Shown one piece after another: positions 32,301-40,968 of a stretch of DNA of 64,000 nt. How positions within the stretch are numbered: position 1 is the stretch's first letter; each line of letters starts with the position of its first letter. The notes beneath the pieces are model-generated. The model was given only the letters and a program-made list of their open reading frames with translations. It did not search any database and was not told the DNA's origin. The stretch lies in NCBI GenBank assembly GCA_018136815.1, contig CM030942.1:621797-685796 (forward strand), written 5' to 3'. The translations under genes and the position numbers were made by a program. The stretch comes from Isochrysis galbana (taxonomy: Eukaryota; Haptophyta; Isochrysidales; Isochrysidaceae).

Positions 32301-33231
32301 CTGGGGCACTTCGCAAGGCGTCGTGAACGGCTTGAGTGCCGCAGCATGAAACGCCGTTGACGGCTAGGATAGCATCGCCCATGGCAAGTGAACCAAAACA
32401 AAAACTGCTTGCTTGCACGTCGCGGATGGTCACAAGCTCTCTTCCCGCCAAATTCAGCCCAGAAGGCTGCCCCACTGGGTAACACAACTCCAACCTTTCA
32501 ATAGGTCCATACTTGAATGGGCGCGGCTGGCCTCCGGAAGCCTTCGCCACATCGTCCATGGCCAGCTGCTGGTTCAACCTGTTCCGTCGAATAGAGCAAG
32601 CAAGTACCTCGTCCAGTATTTCGAGCTCATTTGCTCGACTTAGCAGGATCGTGGCGAGCCGTGGCAGGTGTATGACATCATTGTATGCGTACTCAAGCAC
32701 ATACGCTGGGAGTGGCCTTGTCGCCCAAGCATGCGGTGTCTTCATGAAACGTCTCATCCGAGGGCCGCCCTTGTCATGATTGAGATCAAGCCAGTGGGAG
32801 AGGACGTTACTCAACCCTGTGCCTGTCTTTGCCAGCTCTGGCACAAGTAGCTGATGGGCGACCTGCGTGTCGAAGACGGTACGCACTTCGACGCCTATTC
32901 GCTTGAGCACAGCGAGGTCTCCTGCTGCGCCATGGAGAACAAGGAGTGGGCGTCCTTGGCGGCAATTGTGCTGCGTGGGCTGTATGAGTTGTGCAAGCAG
33001 CTCCTTCCGCGCCTGTTGCATGTCTATCACAACAGAGAGTGAGCCAAGAGAGAGCTGGGCGAGAGAGAGAGGAGTGGAAGGGCTGTGTGAGTCCCATTCG
33101 AGGTCTAGGCAAAGGAGTTCGGAGGACGACAAGGAGGACGAAAATTGTGCGACAGCTTCAGTGGCGGAGGCGTCCGTCTGCTTGTACCAAGGGAAAGACG
33201 TTGAGGTTTCCCGCAGCTTCTTCCTTGGCAT
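29323..33231 (-). CDS. DEDDy exonuclease - PDZ - MOV10/SDE3-like RNA helicase fusion
   Basis: One uninterrupted exon encodes 1302 residues. Residues 37-215 are a 3'-5' exonuclease of the RNase D/EXD group: ExoI Leu-Asp-Leu-Glu-Trp (Asp43, Glu45), ExoII His-Gly-Ala-Ala-Gly-Asp (Asp105), ExoIII Tyr181-x3-Asp185. Residues 243-320 form a PDZ-like domain (Leu-Ala-Met-Gly-Asp-Ala-Ile-Leu-Ala-Val-Asn-Gly). From about 650 the protein follows MOV10/SDE3/Armitage superfamily-1 helicases: His-Phe-Arg-Gly-Leu-Leu-Tyr-Ile-Glu-Glu, Walker A Gly-Pro-Pro-Gly-Thr-Gly-Lys-Thr (828-835), Asp-Glu-Ser-Gly-Gln, Gly-Asp-Pro-Lys-Gln-Leu-Gly-Pro, Asn-Tyr-Arg-Ser-His, Glu-Lys-Phe-Gln-Gly-Asp-Glu and Lys-Arg-Phe-Asn-Val-Ala-Thr-Thr-Arg. 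MOV10-type helicases act in RNA silencing and retroelement restriction; DEDDy relatives (EXD1, Mut-7, WEX) act in the same processes. All catalytic residues needed for both activities appear intact. The function of the fusion is inferred. Confidence 0.93.
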   Translation of the reverse strand: MPRKKLRETSTSFPWYKQTDASATEAVAQFSSSLSSSELLCLDLEWDSHSPSTPLSLAQLSLGSLSVVIDMQQARKELLAQLIQPTQHNCRQGRPLLVLHGAAGDLAVLKRIGVEVRTVFDTQVAHQLLVPELAKTGTGLSNVLSHWLDLNHDKGGPRMRRFMKTPHAWATRPLPAYVLEYAYNDVIHLPRLATILLSRANELEILDEVLACSIRRNRLNQQLAMDDVAKASGGQPRPFKYGPIERLELCYPVGQPSGLNLAGRELVTIRDVQASSFCFGSLAMGDAILAVNGVSCCGTQAVHDALRSAPGIVRLLVRRRRHMQSEVQVAVHDEPLPPILMHKPESSLAFARALAESKALREKCATRSMFAAAYGEWKSLEFSAGRLHTISLDKLLYHLRFRTYAKNLRDADPVLALRVAFSRGSDLRIKLAHSTPQELLDSQKTRIESDKHGIHVSHMKFDVLEHGSCTTHSGIVYNRSNHIASIVQARLLHGNQGFELVADVPQDSHVPMQPDTTWTFAVKTQPRIVGVARDILSISFKIGRKRFSIGRYLEMSCGDAELSELLKPSSKYVRPKRQRHVRSPTKDEVRAPAPERPPRPPPVVPLKQFKLEESGWATKIKQGLAEMELMRRAEQLASVLEGRTAINVYQEHFRGLLYIEETQLLADLSCFDMVEDRATSLTQHGRLHFLEVPGLAENRPSVLLYDSISVKIVGTTRRYEGRVEKVELARVGIALAKSFAYTPGEKVEVQFRFNRLSMRRFHQGLSHVGNLVASILFPAQEHLATSPEPRLVDGNSRPFNRTLNHEQRQAVAAIVRAPARNVPYVLFGPPGTGKTTTLVEAILQCARFLQPTTLAGVSNASSDIKRFHILVCAPTNAAANLICCRLAEVLAPRTELMRVVAKSQSLKQLPEVLRDPQRRFTNWDPEEDSFTMHLDDLIRPIVLVATMATAAGLINEGVERGHFDLIVLDESGQAIEPEAVAPVACLLGDKGQLVLAGDPKQLGPIIHHDLAAQHGLAKSFMERLMDRPLYARLDRGDGRCEYNTDIITKLIRNYRSHPQLLEVPNRLFYDDELLSLADRALISSCLKWEELPVHGVPLLWHGVVGRDTREEKSPSWFNPDEIFLVVHYVSSLLQMRPQLKASDIGIISPYSKQVQKIQLALQHKRLGNDIKVGSVEKFQGDEHRVIIISTVRSSSEWTAFDRSHNLGFLDNPKRFNVATTRARALMIIVGNPNVLQLDPCWNELLRTCITKGVYLGPPIEQPDAENDDAEFVQEILAEEEELDGSSAQHRLHQELMQMPRGE

Positions 33232-33347
33232 CGATAAACGAGGAAGAGTAGAGAAGAGAGAAGAGACAGAGAAGCACAGAGATCGAGGAAGACTGGCGGG
33301 GGTGCGGGAGAGAGTGCGTCGTGGAGAGGGTCAGAGAGACAGCCGGC

Positions 33348-33398
33348 CTCTCTCTCTCTCTCTCTCTCCCTCTCTCTCTCTCTCTCTCCCTCTCTCTC

Positions 33399-33466
<68 letters not shown>

Positions 33467-33518
33467 CCTCCCTCCCTCCCTCCCTACCTCCCTCCCTCCC
33501 TCCCTCTCTCTCTCTCTC

Positions 33519-33549
<31 letters not shown>
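33348..33549. repeat. (CT)n microsatellite, about 200 bp
   Basis: A near-pure CT/TCCC tract lies just upstream of the start of the exonuclease-helicase gene (on the other strand it is a GA tract in the promoter/5' UTR side). Long frames across it on either strand are translations of the repeat. The remaining sequence of 33232-33896 is unremarkable. Confidence 0.95.
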
Positions 33550-33896
33550 GTGTATGTCGAGGGGGCGTTCTTTTCGTAAGTCGAACGGGGCACTAATGGA
33601 CGAGCGAAGATGAAAGGTCGGGATTCGCGGGAGGCTCGCGATGGGCGTAGGGAGAGTGCCCAACAGAGAGACCAACTTGGAGCGAACGAGACAACCTGTC
33701 GTTCTTCCTTCTCCTCATCCACTAGTAGTACTCTACTACAGTACTCGGCGCCCCGCCAATTCCTGGCTCTTGGCGCGTGCCCAATTCCTGGCATCAGGTA
33801 TAAGTACTTCGTAGGCCTCACTGAGGACCAGAGCTAGGGCTAGAGGCTAGAGCTTCGCAACGGGCAGCGCTTCGCAGCGAGCACGCGCCGGCGCCG

Positions 33897-34671
33897 ATGG
33901 CTCCAGGGGCCGCCAGGGTGCCTGTGGCGCCACCCAAAGGAGCCAAGGGAGCCTACACCAAGGCTGCCCACGATGCTGTAGCGGAGGAGCGGCTTGCGGT
34001 CCTCGAGGACGTCCGCCGAGCAGCGGAACATTGCAGAGCGACGGGCGAGAGCGCGCGGCGCGCAATACGCTCAGGCCAGTTCCCTCTGGCTACCGAAGGT
34101 AAAGTGCGCAAAGCTTTGAGCAAGAGCCCTGCGAGCGATAAGGCGGTGCGTGACCACCACTGCCAGCTCCTTACCAACGCTGAGCGCATGCAGTTGGGCC
34201 ACTGGCTCATCCAGAGGCAACACAAAGCGATGATGTCGCCGATGCCGCCGGTGGGCCACGGAAGCGCGCGCGTCTGTTCGAGCTGTCCGGCTCGGTGACT
34301 CTTCGCGACCTACGGGCTGAGAAGGCGAAGAGGGACAAGGAAGAAGAAGATGCGGCAGCATTGGTGCAGCAAAAGAAGAAGGCGCGCGTGGAGCGTGAGC
34401 ATGACGACTCCGAACGCGCCCGGGCGCGATAAGCCGCATTTTCAGATTTTCGGTGTGTGAGTTCGCGTGCGCTTGTGGCGTTGTCCCGTGCCCGTGGTCG
34501 GGATGGAAGCGTTGCCCAAAGTGTGGACCGAAACGCGGATTGTGCAAGGTTAGGGAGTGTGTGGCAGCGCGCAGGGGCAGTGCCAATGCTTGTGAGCCCG
34601 GCTCTAGCGCCGATCACGCGCTAGAAGCAGCAAGGGAGGCCGGGGCTTGTCTCCATGATGACTCGGAGTAG
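33897..34671 (+). pseudogene. Internally deleted DDE-transposon protein, family D1 copy 1
   Basis: The ATG at 33897 opens an N-terminal segment (Leu-Glu-Asp-Val-Arg-Arg-Ala-Ala-Glu-His-Cys; Leu-Thr-Asn-Ala-Glu-Arg-Met-Gln-Leu-Gly-His-Trp-Leu) that matches the copy at 51177. Near 34225 the frame shifts and the text jumps to a Lys/Glu-rich C-terminal coiled coil ending at TAA 34430-34432. A Cys-rich tail follows in another frame (Trp-Lys-Arg-Cys-Pro-Lys-Cys-Gly; Gly-Leu-Cys-Lys-Val-Arg). The whole catalytic DDE core is missing. The helix-turn-helix style (HTH_Tnp/CENP-B-like) and the Cys tail suggest a pogo/Tigger-type transposon. Non-functional. Confidence 0.6.
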
Positions 34672-35136
34672 TGTGCTGAGAGAGAAGCTTGCTGGTCTAT
34701 CGAATGTGCGTGCGATTTCAACACAACTTTTTGTTTAGGTGATGAATCGGCGATTGCTTTTGTGCTCGGCGCAGAGGGTGTATGGGCCATGCTCCCAATG
34801 CCTCTTTGAGCCTCCTAACATGTTTCAGTCCATTTTTATAACAGTTTACGAAAAACGTTGCTCAATGAGAAGCTCTAGCCTCTAGGGCGGTCAAACACTA
34901 TTTTCACTTCTAAGGGTGTAAAAATGAAAAAAGTCATGGTTGAGGATTGAGGAAATACACCAAAGTAAAGCGGTAGAAACCCCGGAAAACACCGATCTAG
35001 CACATATTCGGTGCTAGAGGTGGGGACGGTAAAAATCGGGTACTCAGGATCGCTTTCTTACTTATGGCAAAAAAAATTCATGGGTGGCCTCCATATGCTC
35101 TAACTAGAAGTAGAAGACCCTCCGAGTCTCAACTTC
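34672..35136. other. AT-richer intergenic stretch
   Basis: No gene is visible. It includes ctagggcggtcaaacact near 34881, a phrase shared (in variants) with 39318 and, inverted, with about 21797, indicating another dispersed repeat. Confidence 0.4.
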
Positions 35137-36338
35137 CAATGACGAATTGGGATGGCCCATAGGGCCTGAGGGCATTGAGGAAGGAGGCATACCGGCGGCA
35201 GGCGCGGCGGAGGAGACGACTTCAGAGACGCTGACGGGCTGAAGCCCGTCAGCAGAGGAAGGCGGGCAGGCGGGCTTGGGCGAGGGCAAGGACGGCGGCG
35301 AGAGCGACATGAAACGAGCGGCGAGAGGCGAGGGTGAGTGTGAGGAGGGCTGTGATGGCAGGGGCTGGCGAGGCGAGGCGAGTTTGTAGGGTCTGAGTGT
35401 TACGAGAGCGAGAGCGACGAGGGCGAGAGCGACGGATGACGACTGGCGACAGGACGACGGACAACGACACCCAGGAAAACACCCCGACTCTCGCCCCACG
35501 ACTTTCTCACATAACTCGACTGAAATCGAGAGACTCGCATAACAGCGCACAAACCCAACCCGCGGCCCTCCTGCATACCAGACCCTCGTACTCGGCCACA
35601 CCGTGAACCAACCGTCTACCTCACTGACACACGATACAATATAATAACAACCGATAGCCCGATGGCGCAGGAGGAAGAGGAGGACAACCTATCGGGGATC
35701 GGAACACGCCGTCTGCTGCAGGAAACCCCACACACCCAGCCCCTAGGTAGCGCACGAGGGACGGGCCGCAAGGCAGGTGGAGGGGGGGGAGAGGAGCGGA
35801 CGTGGCTGCACAGTAAGGGTGCGAGGTCGCGCGCGCGGCGAGAATATTAAGAAGTTTTTTTTTCATAACTCGACTGAAATCAAACCCAAACACTCCGATC
35901 AGACAACAACGGACGACGATCAAAGGGCGATCTGTCGGCGATCTTGTCTGGAACGGGAATCGCACCATAACGGAATCGAGGGGCAATCTTGCTACGCAAG
36001 ATTCCAAGAGACCTACCAAATAAGACGAAAGGAGTGCGATGTGCCTAAGGGGGAGATGCGAAGAGGTCGCAAATTAAACCTGATTGCCCCCAGAAGCAGA
36101 TAAGGAACCGCAAGGGAGATAGCAAATTAAACCTATCTGCGAGGCGCCTGGGAGGAAGAAAGGTGGGGAAACTTCCCTTCTCTTTCGAGAGGAAGAGAGA
36201 GGGCGCTCCACAACCCACGATCCCATGCATCCAAGCGAAGCTTTTGACCGAGAACGAGAACGAGAGAATTATAACGATAAATACCGAACGACGAAGAGAA
36301 GAGCGAAGCCTAACGAGTGTCGATTCGCGAATGCGACA
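35137..36338 (-). mobile_element. Inverted partial copy of the gypsy-type element leader
   Basis: Read on the minus strand this matches 26097-26945 closely, from tgtcgcattcgcgaatcg to the gag-like Met-Gly-His-Pro-Asn-Ser, where homology stops abruptly. It is interrupted by a 336-bp retroposon (35528-35863). Its gag-like start (Met-Ser-Leu-Ser-Pro-Pro-Ser-Leu-Pro) is preserved. The two copies are about 10 kb apart in opposite orientation with the helicase gene between them. Confidence 0.85.
35528..35863 (+). mobile_element. SINE-like retroposon S1 with 18-bp target duplication
   Basis: The element is bounded by cataactcgactgaaatc at 35510-35527 and 35864-35881. The uninterrupted site exists in the other gypsy-leader copy at 26557-26574 (reverse complement), so the insertion and its exact ends are proven within this window. 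It is 336 bp, ends gcgagaatattaagaag plus a T-run, and contains an ATG context (ccgatagcccgatggcg) like other retroposon starts here. No coding capacity is evident. Confidence 0.92.
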
Positions 36339-37339
36339 TCCAATTCTTTCGCGCGCGCGCGCGCCGACGTGAGAAAATTCCCATTTTTTGGCATGGCGGT
36401 GTCACCACTTCAACGACCGCTCGGAAGCTGTTTTTGGTCGCTCGGCCGCAATTTTTTGCCTGGCTAGGCATCATCGGTTGTGATGGACTCGATCGTTTAT
36501 CGATGTTTAATTGTACATACGTATCCCATACTACACACGAACAACTCGGGCAATTGGACACAGCACATACGTATCCCATACTACACACGAACAACTCGGG
36601 CAATTGGGACACAGCCACACAAGCAAATGGGCGATGGGAGCTTGAGGCTTGGCCATGTCAAAATAATGGTAGACAAGCATTGAATGAGGTGTAGTCAAAG
36701 ACGTAGAGATGTAAGAACGACGATACACACAACCGTAGAAAGATTGACGATTGATCATCGCGGTTATGACGGTATAGCTGAAAGAGAGAAATAGCGTGCC
36801 TGCAGACTGCAGAGGTAGAGGGCGCCTCCTGAATGCGACAAAGAGTGCTGGCCCATGCGGGCCTAGGCGTGCGCCTCCTGACTCGCGCCCACTGGGGGTC
36901 TGAGTCGGGTTGTTGAGAGCTCAGCTCATGCTCGATGGCAGGGCCTGAGGATGACCGACGGGTCCCTCGGAGGGGAGTTGGAGCCCGGTGGGGAGGGCGG
37001 GCACGAGGCGCCTCCCTCGCTCCCACATGTGCGTCACTAAGTAGAGGCACTTAGTTGAGCCTAGCTATGGGCCAAACAAGGCGCGAGGACGTGGGTTACA
37101 CATTCGATCGGATCAACTTTGCTGGAATGTGCTTGGCTACCTGCCAATAGTGATTTTCACAGCGTGCGAACATGGCGGCCCACCGTGTGGCACGGCTACG
37201 ACGCACGCACACAATCTGCGTGCAAACCGCTCGCCTCCTAGCTAGTCCCTCGCACCATCCCGCCGCTCCCGCCTGGGCGTCCAGTCAACGGATATCAACA
37301 CACGGCACACTAGAGAATGTTCATGATGCAGCCATACTC
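36339..37339. other. Intergenic stretch with a 50-bp tandem duplication
   Basis: 36515-36564 (beginning acatacgtatcccatacta) is repeated at 36565-36609. No gene is recognised. On the minus strand about 37,350-37,230 could hold a further exon of the cyclic-nucleotide-binding protein (see that entry). Confidence 0.5.
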
Positions 37340-38911
37340 TCAACTCTGCCGACTGCGGGGCGTCCCCGTTGCGCTCACCTTGGTCTTGGCCTCCCCTCGC
37401 GGGGAGTCTAACCGCCTACGCTCGGCTGACTCAACGAGCACGGAATGGACGGCGCTCTTCTTATCGACTTCCCATTGAAACGTTTTGGCGATTGAAGCTC
37501 GGATAGCACGATCGTCCATCGAATACAACGACGAGAATCCGAGAATCAAGGATTGCGTGGTAGCGTCAATGTGGTGGACGAAGTCGTACTTTGACAGGCA
37601 GAGGCACACCGTAGGGGAATTTGTGACGATGGAAGAGGTATACACTGGGGGCATACCCCTGTCCGACATTGCGATCTCTCCAAAAAAGCACTGCTCATTA
37701 ACTTTGAGTGTACCAATCTACGAGGAGGAAATGGTGAGGGCGGAGGAGGCTTCCTGTGACGAAAGGGCACGGATCATGGAGTAGGATGGATCACGGTCAC
37801 AGGCACGTACCTCGAGTAGTATTTGCGATGTTGTGCCTGCTAAAGCTATTCGTGGTGTGATGCAAGCAGCATCTGCCCTCCCCTTCTGCATTTCCTTCGT
37901 CGCTGCCAGCATCTCTCGCTGTGTCGCAGTTATCTCAACCTGCTTCAGCTCTCTGCATTCCCCCTTCACAAGGAAGAACATGCAATCCTGAACCCTCTTG
38001 CCTTGCTGCACCACAGTGACGCCGGTGTCGAATGTACGTTCGCTCACCACAGCGGCCAGACGTCGGAGGTCATCCTCCTTCCAATCATTGAAGACGTACA
38101 CTCCCCTAAGTAGATCAGCGCGTCGGCGCAAGAAGGCCTTCCGCAAGCGTTCCATGCTGGTCTCGAAGCCTGACCGCTCAAGCACAAATAGCAGCGTTGG
38201 CCTCGCCGCAATCACCTCGAATTTTCGTGTGTGCTCAGAGCCGTCCTCCGCCAACCGCAGCCCCTGTTCACCGAACGAATCACCATCTTCGAGTACGTGT
38301 GTGTTGCTCAGATTGTCGGACACGCCTTCGTCTTGCGACGGGATGGTGTCCTCATCATTTTCGTCAATCGGCATGTACACACGAGCAGCTCCCTGGAAAA
38401 TGAGGTAGAAGGCCGACGCGGGTGCGCCGATCTGTACCACCTTTTCGTGGGCAGAAACAGTACGTAATGTCATCGTACGCAAGATCTCGTCGCGCTCATC
38501 GTCTGTTCGCTTCTCGAAGAAGTGAACACCCTTCACCAGGGTGCAAAGGAACTCGATGTCAGCTGCGGTGCGCTCATCCCACGGCTTGGCCAGAATAGCA
38601 GTGACTCTCGCACGGTTGGATCTGGCCTCGGGGGTCTGATCATAGTCGACGTAGTCATATGCATCCTCGTTGTCCTCGAGCAGACCGTAGTCGTACGCGG
38701 GGATCACTTTCGCCTCACTGACCCCCGTCTTGCTCCCCCACAGAGCGACTGTGTCTGCCCTCCAGCGCCGGCTCTTGACTCTCCTCGGGTTGATCTCGAC
38801 GTCGACGAGCTCCTTGGCGTCCAGCCGCTCAAGCTTGAGCGTCTTTGCCTGCGAGTTCTTCCTCACATTGTGCACGACGGCCACGGCGGCTAGCTTGAGC
38901 TTCGACGTCAT
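37340..38911 (-). CDS. Protein with two cyclic-nucleotide-binding domains
   Basis: Exon 1 is 38911-37811 (367 codons from Met-Thr-Ser-Lys-Leu) and exon 2 begins at 37717 in phase 0 after a GTACGT...TAG intron. Exon 2 can end at a stop at 37340, or splice at 37379 to a short exon below; this is unresolved. The N-terminal 140 residues are basic then acidic (Tyr-Asp-Tyr-Val-Asp-Tyr-Asp). The first domain shows Phe-Tyr-Leu-Ile-Phe-Gln-Gly-Ala-Ala and Leu-Glu-Asp-Gly-Asp-Ser-Phe-Gly-Glu-Gln-Gly. The second shows Phe-Phe-Leu-Val-Lys-Gly-Glu-Cys and, across the splice, Phe-Phe-Gly-Glu-Ile-Ala-Met followed by Val-Thr-Asn-Ser-Pro-Thr. Neither has the canonical Arg-Ala of high-affinity cAMP sites. It has no kinase or channel part. 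The arrangement resembles regulatory subunits or scaffold-type cNMP sensors; its partner is unknown. Confidence 0.82.
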
Positions 38912-39752
38912 CGCAGCCACCGCCAACAACCGATGATTCGTTTCACTCTCGCTCTCTCTCTGCTCTCTCTGCGGTGAGCCGCCGAGGGGAGGGGGGGGCA
39001 GATAATACAATGGTCCTAATACGTTTTATAGTATAAGTTACTGCCATAGAGTCCGTATGTTAGTTGGGACCTCGTGGCTCTCTCTCACCTCTGCCGTCAC
39101 TAGACTCATTCTACGACTCGTCACGTACTCGCTAGTAGCCTACAGCGGCCCTGTGGCATAGCAGGCCTATGGGCATAGCTAAGGCTGTCCTTGAACATGG
39201 TACTACCTACTACCTACGATACCTACTACCCCTGTACCCCTTTCCCTGTCCCCGTACCCCCGCCGAGCCTCAGTCTTAGCCAACCACTTAAAAGTGAAAT
39301 GTAAAGTCCACTTACACTAGGGCGGTCAAACAGGGCCTTTTCACAACTAATAGTTGAACTAATATGGGGGGGGGGTGTTACTAACGACTAACGGGTTACA
39401 TTATTTGTTGAGCATGATCCAAAGCCCACAACAAAACTCCCAGGGGCCACAGGGCAGCCCACCTGCACCTGCCGCCACGAAAATCCTCGCCAGAATTTGG
39501 TGCGATTTTCCTCCCCCTCGCCCCTCCCTTGCACACGCTCTGGGGCTCTACCGGTAAAGAACCGCGGCGCCCGCGCGCCGCGGGAGTGATAGAAGTATTT
39601 TGAGACGGAGTATTCATCACGCCGGATTCCTGATTGATCCGTCCCACTCGTCGGCCGCCCGAGATTGATCGTCTGCATGCTGAAGGCAAGACGTAAAAGC
39701 GTCATCTGCGCAACCCTCAGGGCACCTCGTAGTGCGCGCATCGTCCCCCTAT
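38912..39752. other. Intergenic stretch
   Basis: This includes the 5' side of the cNMP-binding gene (GAGAGAGA-type sequence around 38940-38990), the dispersed phrase ctagggcggtcaaacaggg near 39318, and a run of G at 39366-39375. No gene is supported. Confidence 0.4.
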
Positions 39753-40225
39753 CCTACATGTGAAAAACAGAAAACCTGTTTTTCTGTGAAGACCAAAAAC
39801 AGTGTTTTTCACCGTTTTTCTGAGCCTGGGCCCTAAGCCTGGGGCCAGCTGCGCCGGCGCGCCGGTGTGTCTGCAACTCGCAGCTCGCAATGCTCGCTCG
39901 CTGCTCGCTAGGTATATGTGTGTACATGGATGATATGGTTATGGTTATGGCTATGGCAAGTGCGGACGCCTCCATCTACCCCCCCCCCCCCGCCCACCCC
40001 CCGCGCGCAAAATTTTATAATATCATTTTCTAACGTAAACACCATTTTCTAACGTAAACACCATTTTCTAACGTAAACACCATTTTCTAACGTAAACACC
40101 ATTTTCTAACGTAAACACTGGCGGCCTGTTTTTTGGGCTGTTTTCGGCTGTTTTTCTGAGTACAACCCAAAAACAGCTGTTTTTACTGTTTTTCTTGAGC
40201 TTGTCGACTGTTTTTCACATGTAGG
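39753..40225. mobile_element. hAT-type MITE with 8-bp target duplication
   Basis: The 18-bp terminal inverted repeat cctacatgtgaaaaacag (39753-39770) is perfectly complementary to 40208-40225. The insertion is flanked by ccccctat on both sides (39745-39752 and 40226-40233), and an 8-bp duplication is characteristic of the hAT superfamily. Inside, subterminal words with aaaaacagtgttttt are repeated on both strands, as in hAT subterminal transposase sites. A five-fold 19/20-bp tandem repeat lies at 40025-40120. There is no coding capacity. Confidence 0.93.
40025..40120. repeat. Five tandem copies of a 19-bp unit inside the hAT MITE
   Basis: The unit is cattttctaacgtaaacac, repeated five times almost without variation. 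The homogeneity suggests recent expansion within the element. Confidence 0.9.
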
Positions 40226-40968
40226 CCCCCTATAGGCCAACCGCGTACCCGCCCTGCCTGACTCCCTGACCACCCCGACCGCGACCCGTCCCTCACAGGA
40301 TGCGCCCTCGCCTAACCTGGCTGACCTTGCCAACGACTTCCGCGACTTCTCAACTCTCAACACCGGACACTGGGCACTGGGCCCACCGATGTTGGGGCAC
40401 ATCCATGAGGCTCGTCGTGTTGTACGCGCAAGCATGTTAAATGCCATTGTAAGTCAGCACTTCAACCATTTCAAAAAATAAGCACATGTCGGCCGAGCTC
40501 TCTACTGCAGTTTGAGCACCTTCTAGAAACCAAAGTGTAAGATTTTATGGTGCCTATAATAGAAATAGGGCACATCCATAAGGCTCATGCCTTTAGTAAC
40601 TTCTTCTACTTTACCCTAAACCCCCAGTTTTCTTGTTGCCCTGCGGGGCCCCGCGCGCCGATACATCCGAGAGAGAGAGGAAGAGGAGAGGCGAGGAGAG
40701 AGGAGAGAGTGGGAGGCTGAGGGCGACAAAAAAGAACTCGACCGATCCCTTGAAGGAACGGGGGGGCGGAAGGGAAAAGAATGAGAGGAGACGGAAGGTA
40801 CTAGTAGAGAGATCGAATCGTCGCCAGAAAAGCAACAATACTCCTACATGGGAGAGGATAAGGAGAGAAGAGAGAGCGGAAGAGAGAGAGAGAGAGGGGG
40901 GGGGGGGGGGGGGGAGGGGGGGGAGGGAGAGGGGGAAGAGAGCGTGAGCACTTGTGGGGGGCCCGTCG
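40226..40968. other. 5' region of the zinc-finger gene with G-runs
   Basis: Purine-rich sequence from 40665 to 40950 includes (GA)n at about 40878-40897 and a run of G broken by single A at 40896-40930. No exon was recognised. The transcript start of the zinc-finger gene is probably here. Confidence 0.4.

Noticed and set aside
33105..33821. Long frames (up to 248 codons) over the CT tract on both strands
   Set aside because: They translate as Ser-Leu or Arg-Glu repeats of a microsatellite; no unique protein sequence remains.
26097..36338. The two inverted leader copies as LTRs of one element around the helicase gene
   Set aside because: They are in opposite orientation, include gag-like sequence and end at different internal points, so they are separate insertions, not an LTR pair.
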